NCBI GenBank assembly: GCA_022865545.1
Contig: JALHTA010000240.1
Coordinates: 1-9,501 of the forward strand
Reading direction: 5' to 3'
DNA: 9,501 bases
Origin: Actinomycetota bacterium
GTDB taxonomy: Bacteria; Actinomycetota; Humimicrobiia; Humimicrobiales; Humimicrobiaceae
In this document: positions 1 through 7,652 of the stretch, piece after piece
How the letters are laid out: the number at the start of each line of letters is the position of its first letter
Position numbering within the stretch: the first letter of the stretch is position 1
The notes under the pieces: generated by a model
Database searches by the model: none
What the model saw: the letters and a program-made list of their open reading frames with translations, nothing else
What the model was told of the DNA's origin: nothing
Translations under genes and position numbers: made by a program

Positions 1-1
1 C

Positions 2-1459
2 CAGCTTCAGGATACTTTTGGCGTTATTATGCTCAGCCTCGTAGGTGGAGTACCAAAGACATTGAATCTGAAAGACATAATCGATGAATATATAAAACAC
101 CGTTATGATGTGGTGGTCAGAAGAACAGAATTTGAACTCAGGAAAGCAGAAGAAAAAGAACATATACTTGCAGGATATCTTATAGCACTGGACAATCTTG
201 ACGAGGTAATAAAAACAATAAGATCCTCAAAAGATGCGCCCACTGCAAAAAACAAGCTGATCAAGAATTTTGATCTATCCCCAAAACAGGCGCAGGCAAT
301 CCTGGACCTCAGGCTCCATCGTTTGACGGGCCTTGAAAGGGATAAGATAAAGCAAGAATATAAGGAGATCCAGGAACTTATAAAGAAATTAAAGGAGCTG
401 CTTGGAAGTGAAGAGCTAATATATGAAGAGATAAAGAAAGAACTAAGGGAAACGAGTAAAAAATATAAAGATGAGAGAAGGACCGATATTTCCGCCGATG
501 AATCAGATATAGATATAGAGGATCTTATTCCTGAAGAAGAAAATGTTATCTCTATTTCCCATTCAGGATATATTAAAAGATTACCTGTTACCACTTACAG
601 AAAACAGGGGCGGGGCGGCCGCGGAGTAACTGGTACCAATTTAAAAGATGAAGATTTTGTAGAACTTCTTTTTATAGCATCTACACATCATTATATGATG
701 TTCTTTTCAAGTTTTGGGAAGGTATACAGGGTCAAAGTCCACCAGCTTCCAACTGGCAGCCGGACCTCCAAGGGAAAGGCGATCGTCAATCTTCTCCCAT
801 TTGCATCAGGTGAAGAAGTTGCGGCAATAATAGCGGTCAAGGAATATAATGACAGTCATTACCTTATAATGGGCACCAAGAAGGGGCTTATAAAAAAGAC
901 AGCAATAAAAGCTTATGATACGTCCCGTAAAGACGGGATAATCGCTATCAATATAAATGAAGGCGATGAGCTTATAAGTGTTAAGAAATCTAATGGCAGT
1001 GATGAAGTGATAATGGTATCAAGAAATGGCCAGGCCATAAGGTTCAGTGAAAAGGATTGTAGACCGATGGGAAGAGCGTCCCAGGGGGTGAAGGGTATGA
1101 GGCTTAAAGGTGATGATGAAGTCCTTTCCATGATAGTCATAAAGGAACTTGACGCAGACCTTTTCATAATTACAGAAAACGGTTTTGGAAAAAGGACAGC
1201 ACTTTCTCAGTACAATAGGCAAAAAAGAGGCGGCCAGGGTGTAAGGACATTAAAAATAACAGAGAAAAAAGGAAAGGCTACAGGAGCAGGAATACTCAGG
1301 GATGAATATGACCTTATGATAATATCTGAAAACGGCGTACTGATAAGGATACCTGCTAAATCGATCTCCAGGACCGGAAGATCCACACAAGGAGTCAAAG
1401 TCATAAACCTCAAGGAAGGAAACAAAGTAGGTTCATATTCCATTATGGCATCAGAGTAG
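2..1459 (+). CDS. gyrA: DNA gyrase subunit A, C-terminal part (5' end outside window)
   Basis: GyrA is the breakage-reunion subunit of the A2B2 gyrase that introduces negative supercoils using ATP. The reading frame is open from base 2 (QLQDTFGVIM...), so the first in-frame ATG at 29 is internal and the N-terminal winged-helix/active-site-tyrosine region is missing. What remains is the end of the tower/coiled-coil domain, including the QAQAILDLRLHRLTGLE segment, then the six-bladed beta-pinwheel that wraps DNA. A GyrA-box-like heptapeptide, QGRGGRG, is encoded at 605-625 (consensus QRRGGKG). It argues for GyrA rather than ParC. A related QKRGGQG lies at 1220-1240 in a later blade. The protein stops (TAG) a few residues after the last blade and lacks the long acidic tail of E. 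coli GyrA. No strong terminator hairpin is visible after the stop. Confidence 0.97.
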   Translation, partial: QLQDTFGVIMLSLVGGVPKTLNLKDIIDEYIKHRYDVVVRRTEFELRKAEEKEHILAGYLIALDNLDEVIKTIRSSKDAPTAKNKLIKNFDLSPKQAQAILDLRLHRLTGLERDKIKQEYKEIQELIKKLKELLGSEELIYEEIKKELRETSKKYKDERRTDISADESDIDIEDLIPEEENVISISHSGYIKRLPVTTYRKQGRGGRGVTGTNLKDEDFVELLFIASTHHYMMFFSSFGKVYRVKVHQLPTGSRTSKGKAIVNLLPFASGEEVAAIIAVKEYNDSHYLIMGTKKGLIKKTAIKAYDTSRKDGIIAININEGDELISVKKSNGSDEVIMVSRNGQAIRFSEKDCRPMGRASQGVKGMRLKGDDEVLSMIVIKELDADLFIITENGFGKRTALSQYNRQKRGGQGVRTLKITEKKGKATGAGILRDEYDLMIISENGVLIRIPAKSISRTGRSTQGVKVINLKEGNKVGSYSIMASE

Positions 1460-1590
1460 TTAATAAAGCCCTTATTTAATAATTTAATTTAATTTAAGAC
1501 GTAAATCTGTTATTATAACTTTCAATAAATATATTTTTTGAATTGCTTAAAAGTATTCTAAGAATTTGCTAATAAAATAATTACCAACCT

Positions 1591-1599
1591 AAAAGGGGG
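1591..1599 (+). promoter_or_regulatory. ribosome binding site, G-run type
   Basis: The sequence AAAAGGGGG lies 6 nt before the ATG at 1606 and fixes that start. It carries GGGGG rather than GGAGG, so pairing with the anti-Shine-Dalgarno CCUCC would include a G-U wobble. The next gene uses the same kind of site. Confidence 0.6.
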
Positions 1600-1605
1600 A
1601 ATAAA

Positions 1606-1992
1606 ATGGCAGATGCAAAACCAGAAGTACATCCTGATTTTAATAAAAAAAGTTCTACAGGGATGGAACCAAAAGTAGCAGTTCTTGTTTCACATGTAGG
1701 TTTTCTGATCGGAGCCGGATGGCTTTCAGGACTAATAATCTACCTGCTTGAAAAAGAGAACCGTTTTGTGAAGTTCCATGCTATGCAGTCAATAGTAATA
1801 GGAGCAGCAGAAGTAATCGCCTATATCATCGCCGCGATTCTTACAGTAGTAGTAATAGGAGCTTTTTGCTTCCCGGTTATCTGGGTTGCAGCACTGGTTA
1901 TAAGGATCATAATTATAATGAAGGCCAATAATGGCGAGTACTATATGTTCCCGGGATTCGGGAAACTTGCTGAAAACTGGACAAAGATGTAG
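1606..1992 (+). CDS. DUF4870 (Tic20-like) small membrane protein
   Basis: This 128-residue membrane protein of unknown function matches the DUF4870 pattern. It has a short polar N-terminus (about 1-22), a hydrophobic helix at about 24-48, the family-typical segment LLEKENRFVKFHAMQS at 47-62, and two further hydrophobic stretches (about 61-87 and 85-105). A short cytoplasmic-looking tail contains GEYYMFPGFGKLAE, resembling the family's usual ending. The family is widespread in bacteria and distantly related to the chloroplast Tic20 channel component; no biochemical role is established. The ATG is supported by the G-rich ribosome binding site upstream. It lies 146 bp after gyrA on the same strand and 102 bp before another small membrane-protein gene, so it may have its own promoter; I found no convincing -35/-10 pair. 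The family call is from recalled motifs, not a search. Confidence 0.85.
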   Translation: MADAKPEVHPDFNKKSSTGMEPKVAVLVSHVGFLIGAGWLSGLIIYLLEKENRFVKFHAMQSIVIGAAEVIAYIIAAILTVVVIGAFCFPVIWVAALVIRIIIIMKANNGEYYMFPGFGKLAENWTKM

Positions 1993-2026
1993 TACTGTCC
2001 CTTTTTAATAAGAACTTATAATATAA

Positions 2027-2054
2027 TTGATGGAGTATAGTCCAATAATATATT
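2027..2054 (+). promoter_or_regulatory. possible sigma70-type promoter of the DUF3566 gene
   Basis: TTGATG (2027-2032) and TATATT (2049-2054) are separated by 16 bp, and the -10 falls inside the loop of the 2035-2072 dyad. An alternative -10, TATAAT at 2017-2022, has no good -35. In an AT-rich stretch such matches arise by chance, so this is tentative. Confidence 0.35.
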
Positions 2055-2072
2055 GATAGTATTGGGCTATAC
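2035..2072 (+). promoter_or_regulatory. 13-bp inverted repeat (operator or 5' leader hairpin)
   Basis: The left arm GTATAGTCCAATA (2035-2047) and right arm TATTGGGCTATAC (2060-2072) are complementary over all 13 positions, with one G-U wobble in RNA, around a 12-nt loop. The element ends 22 nt before the ATG at 2095. It is not followed by a run of T, so it is not a typical intrinsic terminator. It could be a repressor operator straddling a -10 box, or a leader hairpin close to the ribosome binding site. The pairing is seen directly; the role is inferred. Confidence 0.6.
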
Positions 2073-2094
2073 CTAATTTGTGGGGGTATAAAAA

Positions 2095-2496
2095 ATGGTT
2101 AATATTGAGAGGAAAGTTGTTCGCAGTATTAGTGAACTTTCAAGCTTCAAATTCTTACTTGTCTTCTATCTTATTTTCTTCATCATATCAGTCATAATAA
2201 TGGGTATAGTAGCTTTGCTTGCCTGGGCCGGTCTATCATCTTCTGGAATAAATATTCCTGATATGCTTAATAGTTTCGGACTTGGTAATTTCGGACTTGG
2301 TAATTTCGGACTGGCTAATCTTGGCGGGGGAAGTGTGCTGTATATAGTTCTTGCTATAGTCGTCGGGCTTATCGCTTCAGTTTTTTATGCAGCATTTGGC
2401 ACACTCATGGTATGGATTGGAAATGTTGTCCTCAGGATAAGCGGTGGCATAGAGCTAAGGTTTATTGACAGAGAAGTAAAAGCTAAAAGCGAATAG
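2095..2496 (+). CDS. DUF3566 transmembrane protein (Rv0007-like)
   Basis: This 133-residue protein resembles the DUF3566 family, whose role is unknown. It opens with a basic segment (IERKVVRSISELSSFKF), followed by a transmembrane helix at about 20-46. Then comes an extracytoplasmic loop at about 47-80, a second helix at about 81-108, and the family-like ending with GGIELRF at 117-123. The loop holds three copies of a five-residue repeat (FGLGN, FGLGN, FGLAN; residues 61-75). The ATG is preceded by GGGGG at 2082-2086, 8 nt upstream. In Mycobacterium and relatives the DUF3566 gene sits directly after gyrA and before tRNA-Ile, the same order as here apart from the intervening DUF4870 gene. That synteny supports the family call. 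No function can be assigned beyond membrane location. Confidence 0.82.
   Translation: MVNIERKVVRSISELSSFKFLLVFYLIFFIISVIIMGIVALLAWAGLSSSGINIPDMLNSFGLGNFGLGNFGLANLGGGSVLYIVLAIVVGLIASVFYAAFGTLMVWIGNVVLRISGGIELRFIDREVKAKSE
2275..2319 (+). repeat. three tandem 15-bp repeats coding FGLGN
   Basis: The unit TTCGGACTTGGTAAT occurs at 2275-2289 and 2290-2304 with full identity. A third copy, TTCGGACTGGCTAAT, at 2305-2319 differs at two positions. The repeats are in frame and encode the glycine/asparagine-rich pentapeptides in the loop of the DUF3566 protein. The first two copies being identical suggests recent slippage or duplication. Confidence 0.9.
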
Positions 2497-2582
2497 AAGC
2501 TGAAACATTCTTAAGTCATAACATTATGGTTAAAAACAGCGGTTCAGCATTTATCACATCGCTATTTTCACATTGGTTTACC

Positions 2583-2611
2583 TTGACAAAAAAAGGTTAA
2601 ATTGATATTTT
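2583..2611 (+). promoter_or_regulatory. sigma70-type promoter of tRNA-Ile
   Basis: A consensus -35 TTGACA (2583-2588) is followed by a 17-bp spacer and the -10 TATTTT (2606-2611). Transcription would start near 2618, about 15 nt before the mature tRNA 5' end at 2633. The spacing and position are what a stand-alone tRNA gene would have. Confidence 0.7.
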
Positions 2612-2632
2612 GTCCTCTGTGTCAAATGGAGA

Positions 2633-2709
2633 GGGCCTATAGCTCAGCAGGTTAGAGCGCATCCCTGATAAGGATGAGGTCTCTGGTTCGAGTCCAGATA
2701 GGCCCACCA
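2633..2709 (+). tRNA. tRNA-Ile (anticodon GAT)
   Basis: The full cloverleaf can be folded by hand. The acceptor stem GGGCCTA (2633-2639) pairs with TAGGCCC (2699-2705). The D stem is GCTC/GAGC, the anticodon stem is CATCC/GGATG, and the loop CTGATAA puts anticodon GAT at 2667-2669. The variable region is AGGTC, and the T stem TCTGG/CCAGA encloses loop TTCGAGT. The discriminator A is followed by an encoded CCA (2707-2709). GAT reads AUC/AUU isoleucine codons. Its 3' half is duplicated in decayed form at 5094-5145. Its position after gyrA and a DUF3566 gene matches the actinobacterial ileT arrangement. Confidence 0.97.
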
Positions 2710-2710
2710 C
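2665..2710 (+). repeat. putative attachment site within tRNA-Ile (katG-side junction)
   Basis: This is the part of tRNA-Ile that has a second copy at 5094-5145. Three exact blocks are shared in the same order: CTGATAA (2665-2671), TCTGGTTCGA (2682-2691) and TAGGCCCACCAC (2699-2710). The last block extends one base beyond the CCA end. The left limit coincides with the anticodon loop, one of the two known crossover zones of tRNA-targeting tyrosine recombinases. The attachment-site reading is inferred. Confidence 0.6.
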
Positions 2711-2744
2711 GATACATGCACAGTTCAAACTTAAATATAATAAA

Positions 2745-4943
<2,199 letters not shown>

Positions 4944-4948
4944 CTAAT

Positions 4949-4957
4949 CCTCCTTTT
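4949..4957 (-). promoter_or_regulatory. ribosome binding site of katG
   Basis: On the minus strand the sequence AAAAGGAGG ends 8 nt before the ATG at 4940. It is a near-perfect Shine-Dalgarno match and fixes the katG start. It is the only canonical GGAGG site in the window; the neighbouring genes use GGGGG or weaker sites. Confidence 0.85.
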
Positions 4958-5005
4958 AGTTTGCTATTTACTTCTTGAAGATCAATGGTTCGTAATCATA
5001 GATAT

Positions 5006-5034
5006 AGTATAACATCCTCAATATCTAATGAAAA
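5006..5034 (-). promoter_or_regulatory. possible sigma70-type promoter of katG
   Basis: On the minus strand TTTTCA (5034-5029) and TATACT (5011-5006) are separated by 17 bp. Transcription would begin near 4999, giving a leader of about 58 nt before the katG ATG. It lies inside the putative inserted segment, so katG would carry its own promoter. I could not identify a convincing PerR, Fur or OxyR operator over it. Confidence 0.45.
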
Positions 5035-5093
5035 TTATGGTAAAAGATTAAACAAGAATTAATACTCTGAAGCTAATTCTGGTATAAAAATAT

Positions 5094-5145
5094 CTGATAA
5101 TTCCTTCAATATCTGGTTCGAATTTAGACTAATTAGGCCCACCAC
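5094..5145 (+). pseudogene. decayed 3' half of tRNA-Ile (displaced attachment-site copy)
   Basis: Three blocks match the intact tRNA-Ile in order: CTGATAA (5094-5100, the anticodon loop), TCTGGTTCGA (5112-5121, T stem and loop) and TAGGCCCACCAC (5134-5145, 3' acceptor strand with CCA plus one base). Between the second and third blocks, GTCCAGA of the tRNA corresponds to ATTTAGA plus an extra CTAAT, so the three T-stem changes there are transitions. The variable-region segment has diverged and is 1 nt longer. It cannot fold as a tRNA because the 5' acceptor strand and D arm are absent. The best explanation is the original 3' end of the host tRNA, displaced when the katG segment integrated. A decayed tandem tRNA duplicate is the alternative. 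Confidence 0.7.
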
Positions 5146-5158
5146 TAAAATGACAGCT

Positions 5159-6343
5159 TCATTTTGCCTTTAGGGTCTTTCTATAATTCTTTCGGATAAT
5201 CACAAAAATAAAGAAAATTACCATAAAGATGATAGCTATTACCATTGAAAAAAGAAAACTATAATCAGCTAATAAGCTGATTATGAAAGGAATTATACTG
5301 CCACTTGTTGATCCTACAACAAATAGTATGGTTAAAGATAAATCCCTTCCCGAACCAAAGATTCTACCTGAAGAGGAGATCAATAAGGGTGGTATTCCAG
5401 AAAAGCCAAGACCTATAAGCCCTGCACCAATAAAATTTATTTTTTGTGATACCGGAAAAATTGTAAGAATTAATCCTATAAGGCTGATTATAGACAATGC
5501 CATTAATAAATTTCCTGCTTTGAATTTATATGATAGAAAGCTTATTATTAGTCGTCCGATAAGTATACCTATCCAGAAAACTGATACTATAATACTGGCG
5601 CTATAAAGGTCAAATAACTTCTCGACTCTAAAAAAAGTTGGTGCCCAGGAAAAAATTGTTACTTCAGACATAACATAGAATAGCATCATAATTGCCGTAA
5701 ACATCATATAAATATTTTTACTCCTGTATCTGAATGTTTCCCTGATAGGAATTATTTCCTTTGCTTTTAATGAGCTAGCCTGTTTTTTATTTACCAGGAG
5801 ATGTGATATGAAAGAGATTAACACAAGACCTATTGCTATAATGTATAGTATCCGCCAGTTCATTTGTCTATTTATCAAGCTAGAAGCAATAAACGGTGAA
5901 GTAAGTGCACCAATTGCAAAAAAACCATGTCCTAGATTAATAATACTATCTTTATTTTTTACTTTTCCTTCCAACATGCTCAAATTGCCATTCATAAAAA
6001 TGATTCCAAAAAGGCAACCTGAAATAAAATATAATATATAGAAAAGAGTTAAGGATGATGTCAGGATCAATCCCACTAATGTGGGAATAACTAAAATATA
6101 TATCCATATAACTATATTACTTCTATCAAATTTTCTGCTTAAAAACATTAAAGCCAGAATACCTGTAGCTTCTCCTATCAGGAAAAAGGTTATAATCAGA
6201 TTCATATTTTCCGGCGGTACATTAAAATATTTACTGATATCCAGCAGAATAGGGCTTGTCAGCATCATAAAAAATGAAAAAAGAAACATAGAAAGGTAAT
6301 TGGGAAATTCCATTAAATAGTTTTTAAGATTATTATTTTCCAA
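5159..6343 (-). CDS. major facilitator superfamily transporter
   Basis: This 394-residue polytopic inner-membrane protein has the length and roughly twelve hydrophobic helices of an MFS secondary transporter. The loop between helices 2 and 3 holds LSRKFDRSN (68-76), a degenerate form of MFS motif A. A basic stretch around residues 190-212 corresponds to the central cytoplasmic loop between the two six-helix halves, and the C-terminus is basic (RKNYRKTLKAK). The overall look recalls FucP/TsgA-like members, but the substrate cannot be read from sequence. The frame begins with a TTG at 6343 preceded by a weak AGG; the next in-frame ATG at 6313 (residue 11) lacks a ribosome binding site, so the start is uncertain by ten residues. 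It is divergent from rsgA, and its stop lies 13 bp beyond the displaced tRNA end. Confidence 0.85.
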   Translation of the reverse strand: MENNNLKNYLMEFPNYLSMFLFSFFMMLTSPILLDISKYFNVPPENMNLIITFFLIGEATGILALMFLSRKFDRSNIVIWIYILVIPTLVGLILTSSLTLFYILYFISGCLFGIIFMNGNLSMLEGKVKNKDSIINLGHGFFAIGALTSPFIASSLINRQMNWRILYIIAIGLVLISFISHLLVNKKQASSLKAKEIIPIRETFRYRSKNIYMMFTAIMMLFYVMSEVTIFSWAPTFFRVEKLFDLYSASIIVSVFWIGILIGRLIISFLSYKFKAGNLLMALSIISLIGLILTIFPVSQKINFIGAGLIGLGFSGIPPLLISSSGRIFGSGRDLSLTILFVVGSTSGSIIPFIISLLADYSFLFSMVIAIIFMVIFFIFVIIRKNYRKTLKAK

Positions 6344-6439
6344 ATTATACCTGTCTTTAATAAGACCATATTAAGAATTTAATTTGAGTATAATACACTA
6401 GATAGGCTAATAATACTATTGATTCTACAAAACGTGCAG

Positions 6440-6453
6440 CACATAATTATGTG
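6440..6453. promoter_or_regulatory. 14-bp perfect palindrome between divergent genes
   Basis: CACATAATTATGTG is identical to its own reverse complement and lies in the 222-bp region between the MFS gene and rsgA, 97 bp from the MFS start and 112 bp from the rsgA start. Its size and symmetry suit a dimeric repressor such as a MarR- or GntR-like protein. No regulator gene is in the window, so the operator role is inferred. The rest of this region is AT-rich with no ORF that I can support. Confidence 0.5.
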
Positions 6454-6515
6454 AAAATCTTTTAACTGACCGGACTATTAAAATCTAAATATCTCCAATT
6501 AATTAATAAAAAATG

Positions 6516-6521
6516 TATAAT
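6516..6521 (+). promoter_or_regulatory. candidate -10 element for rsgA
   Basis: A consensus TATAAT lies 44 bp before the rsgA start, preceded directly by TG. No good -35 hexamer is found at 16-18 bp spacing. Given the AT-rich context this remains weak. Confidence 0.3.
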
Positions 6522-6549
6522 TAAATCCTATATTTATCTTAAAAAATAC

Positions 6550-6556
6550 AGAAGGA
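6550..6556 (+). promoter_or_regulatory. ribosome binding site of rsgA (GTG start)
   Basis: AGAAGGA sits 9 nt upstream of the GTG at 6566. It supports GTG as the initiation codon; there is no in-frame ATG near the beginning that would preserve the conserved N-terminal segment. Confidence 0.6.
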
Positions 6557-6565
6557 ATCAATATA

Positions 6566-7630
6566 GTGAAATTGGAAGACCTGGGATTTAATAGCTGGTT
6601 CCAGGAAAAAATAAAATATTCTAAATTCTCTGAAAACAATCTGGCCCGCATAATCATTGTATATAAGAATATTTATACTATTAGAGGTCAAAAGTCCGAG
6701 GTCCAGGCAGAAATTACCGGGAAAATGAGATATGGTGCTGAATCAAAGCTTGATCTCCCTACAGTGGGTGATTGGGTATTTGCAGAATATTTGGATAAAA
6801 ATACATTTGCTGTGATCCAGGAGATATTACCAAGAAAATCCACTCTTAAAAGAAAAATAGCAGGCAAAAGAACTGAATTTCAATTAATAGCTTCCAATAT
6901 TGATATTGTATTTATCATGCAGTCGCTTGATGCTGATTTTAACATGAGGAGACTTGAACGGTTTCTGGTAATGATAAATGATGACAATATTGAACCTATA
7001 GTATTACTCAGTAAAAGCGATTTGATCTCTTCAGAGGATCTAAATAAAAAAATAATAGAAGTAAAGAATATAAACCATAATTGTAAAATAGTTACCTTTA
7101 GCAATAAAACCGGTACTGGATTGGAACAGATCGAAAGTAATATAAAACCCGGTATGACTTATTGTCTTCTGGGATCATCCGGGGTGGGTAAAACTACTTT
7201 AATAAATAATCTTATTGGGGAAGATAAATATGCTACTGGAGATGTCCGGAAAAAAGATTCAAAAGGTAAGCATATAACGACCAACCGCCAGCTAATAGTA
7301 CTTAAGAATGGTGGAATAATCATTGACACTCCAGGAATAAGGGAGCTGGCAAATATTGGAGCTGGTAGCGGTATTGATGAAACTTTTTTTGATATAAGTA
7401 ATCTGGCTGGTAATTGTCACTTTAATGATTGCTCGCATACTATCGAACCCGGGTGCTCTGTTTTGGAAGCTTTAAAGAATGGAGAAATTGATAGAAAACA
7501 TTATGACAGTTATTTAAAACTCCGAAAAGAATCAGAATATAATGAGATGACATATCTGAAAAAGAGAAGAAAAGCTAAAGATTTTGGAAAATTCATAAAA
7601 GAAGCAAAGAAAAATTTCAGGAAAAGATAA
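6566..7630 (+). CDS. rsgA: ribosome small subunit-dependent GTPase RsgA
   Basis: RsgA (YjeQ/YloQ) is a circularly permuted GTPase that binds the 30S subunit late in assembly and is stimulated by it. At 354 residues this is a slightly long family member. The order of parts is diagnostic. An N-terminal OB-fold (about 30-98, with LPTVGDWV) comes first. Next is the G4-like motif SKSD at 149-152 (NKxD in most GTPases), then the P-loop GSSGVGKT at 203-210. GKHITTNR at 234-241 is the switch I/G2 region, and G3 is DTPG at 254-257. A C-terminal zinc site follows, with Cys284, Cys289, His291 and Cys297 in C-x4-C-x-H-x5-C spacing. A basic tail ends the protein. It starts at GTG. It is transcribed away from the MFS gene and converges on the P-type ATPase gene with 22 bp between stops. 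It is probably a single-gene transcript. Confidence 0.96.
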   Translation: MKLEDLGFNSWFQEKIKYSKFSENNLARIIIVYKNIYTIRGQKSEVQAEITGKMRYGAESKLDLPTVGDWVFAEYLDKNTFAVIQEILPRKSTLKRKIAGKRTEFQLIASNIDIVFIMQSLDADFNMRRLERFLVMINDDNIEPIVLLSKSDLISSEDLNKKIIEVKNINHNCKIVTFSNKTGTGLEQIESNIKPGMTYCLLGSSGVGKTTLINNLIGEDKYATGDVRKKDSKGKHITTNRQLIVLKNGGIIIDTPGIRELANIGAGSGIDETFFDISNLAGNCHFNDCSHTIEPGCSVLEALKNGEIDRKHYDSYLKLRKESEYNEMTYLKKRRKAKDFGKFIKEAKKNFRKR

Positions 7631-7652
7631 TTATAGATGATCTTTCATAATC

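Noticed and set aside
29..31. ATG at 29 as the gyrA start
   Set aside because: The frame is open from base 2, and the residues before it (QLQDTFGVI) match GyrA, so this Met is internal.
1460..1490. Terminator hairpin after gyrA
   Set aside because: TTAATAA and TTATTTAATAA flank GCCC, but the stem is entirely A/T, needs a bulge, and is not followed by a T-run.
1501..1580. Promoter for the DUF4870 gene
   Set aside because: A TAAAAT at 1573-1578 and TTGAAT or TTGCTT near 1538-1548 do not combine at acceptable spacing.
4981..5040. PerR- or Fur-like operator over the katG promoter
   Set aside because: The AT-rich stretch around 4996-5014 looks suggestive but has no proper inverted repeat matching either consensus.
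5061..5093. Extension of the tRNA relic to a full-length tRNA-Ile pseudogene
   Set aside because: An AGCT at 5071 falls near the right place for the D stem, but the remaining identity is at chance level for AT-rich DNA. The shared blocks begin convincingly only at the anticodon loop.
6311..6313. ATG at 6313 as the MFS start
   Set aside because: Possible, but no ribosome binding site precedes it, while the upstream TTG at 6343 keeps the frame and has a weak AGG. I kept the longer form with stated uncertainty.
7623..7645. Bidirectional terminator between rsgA and the P-type ATPase
   Set aside because: Only a 6-bp A/T-rich stem (AAAGAT/ATCTTT) around an 11-nt loop, too weak to call.
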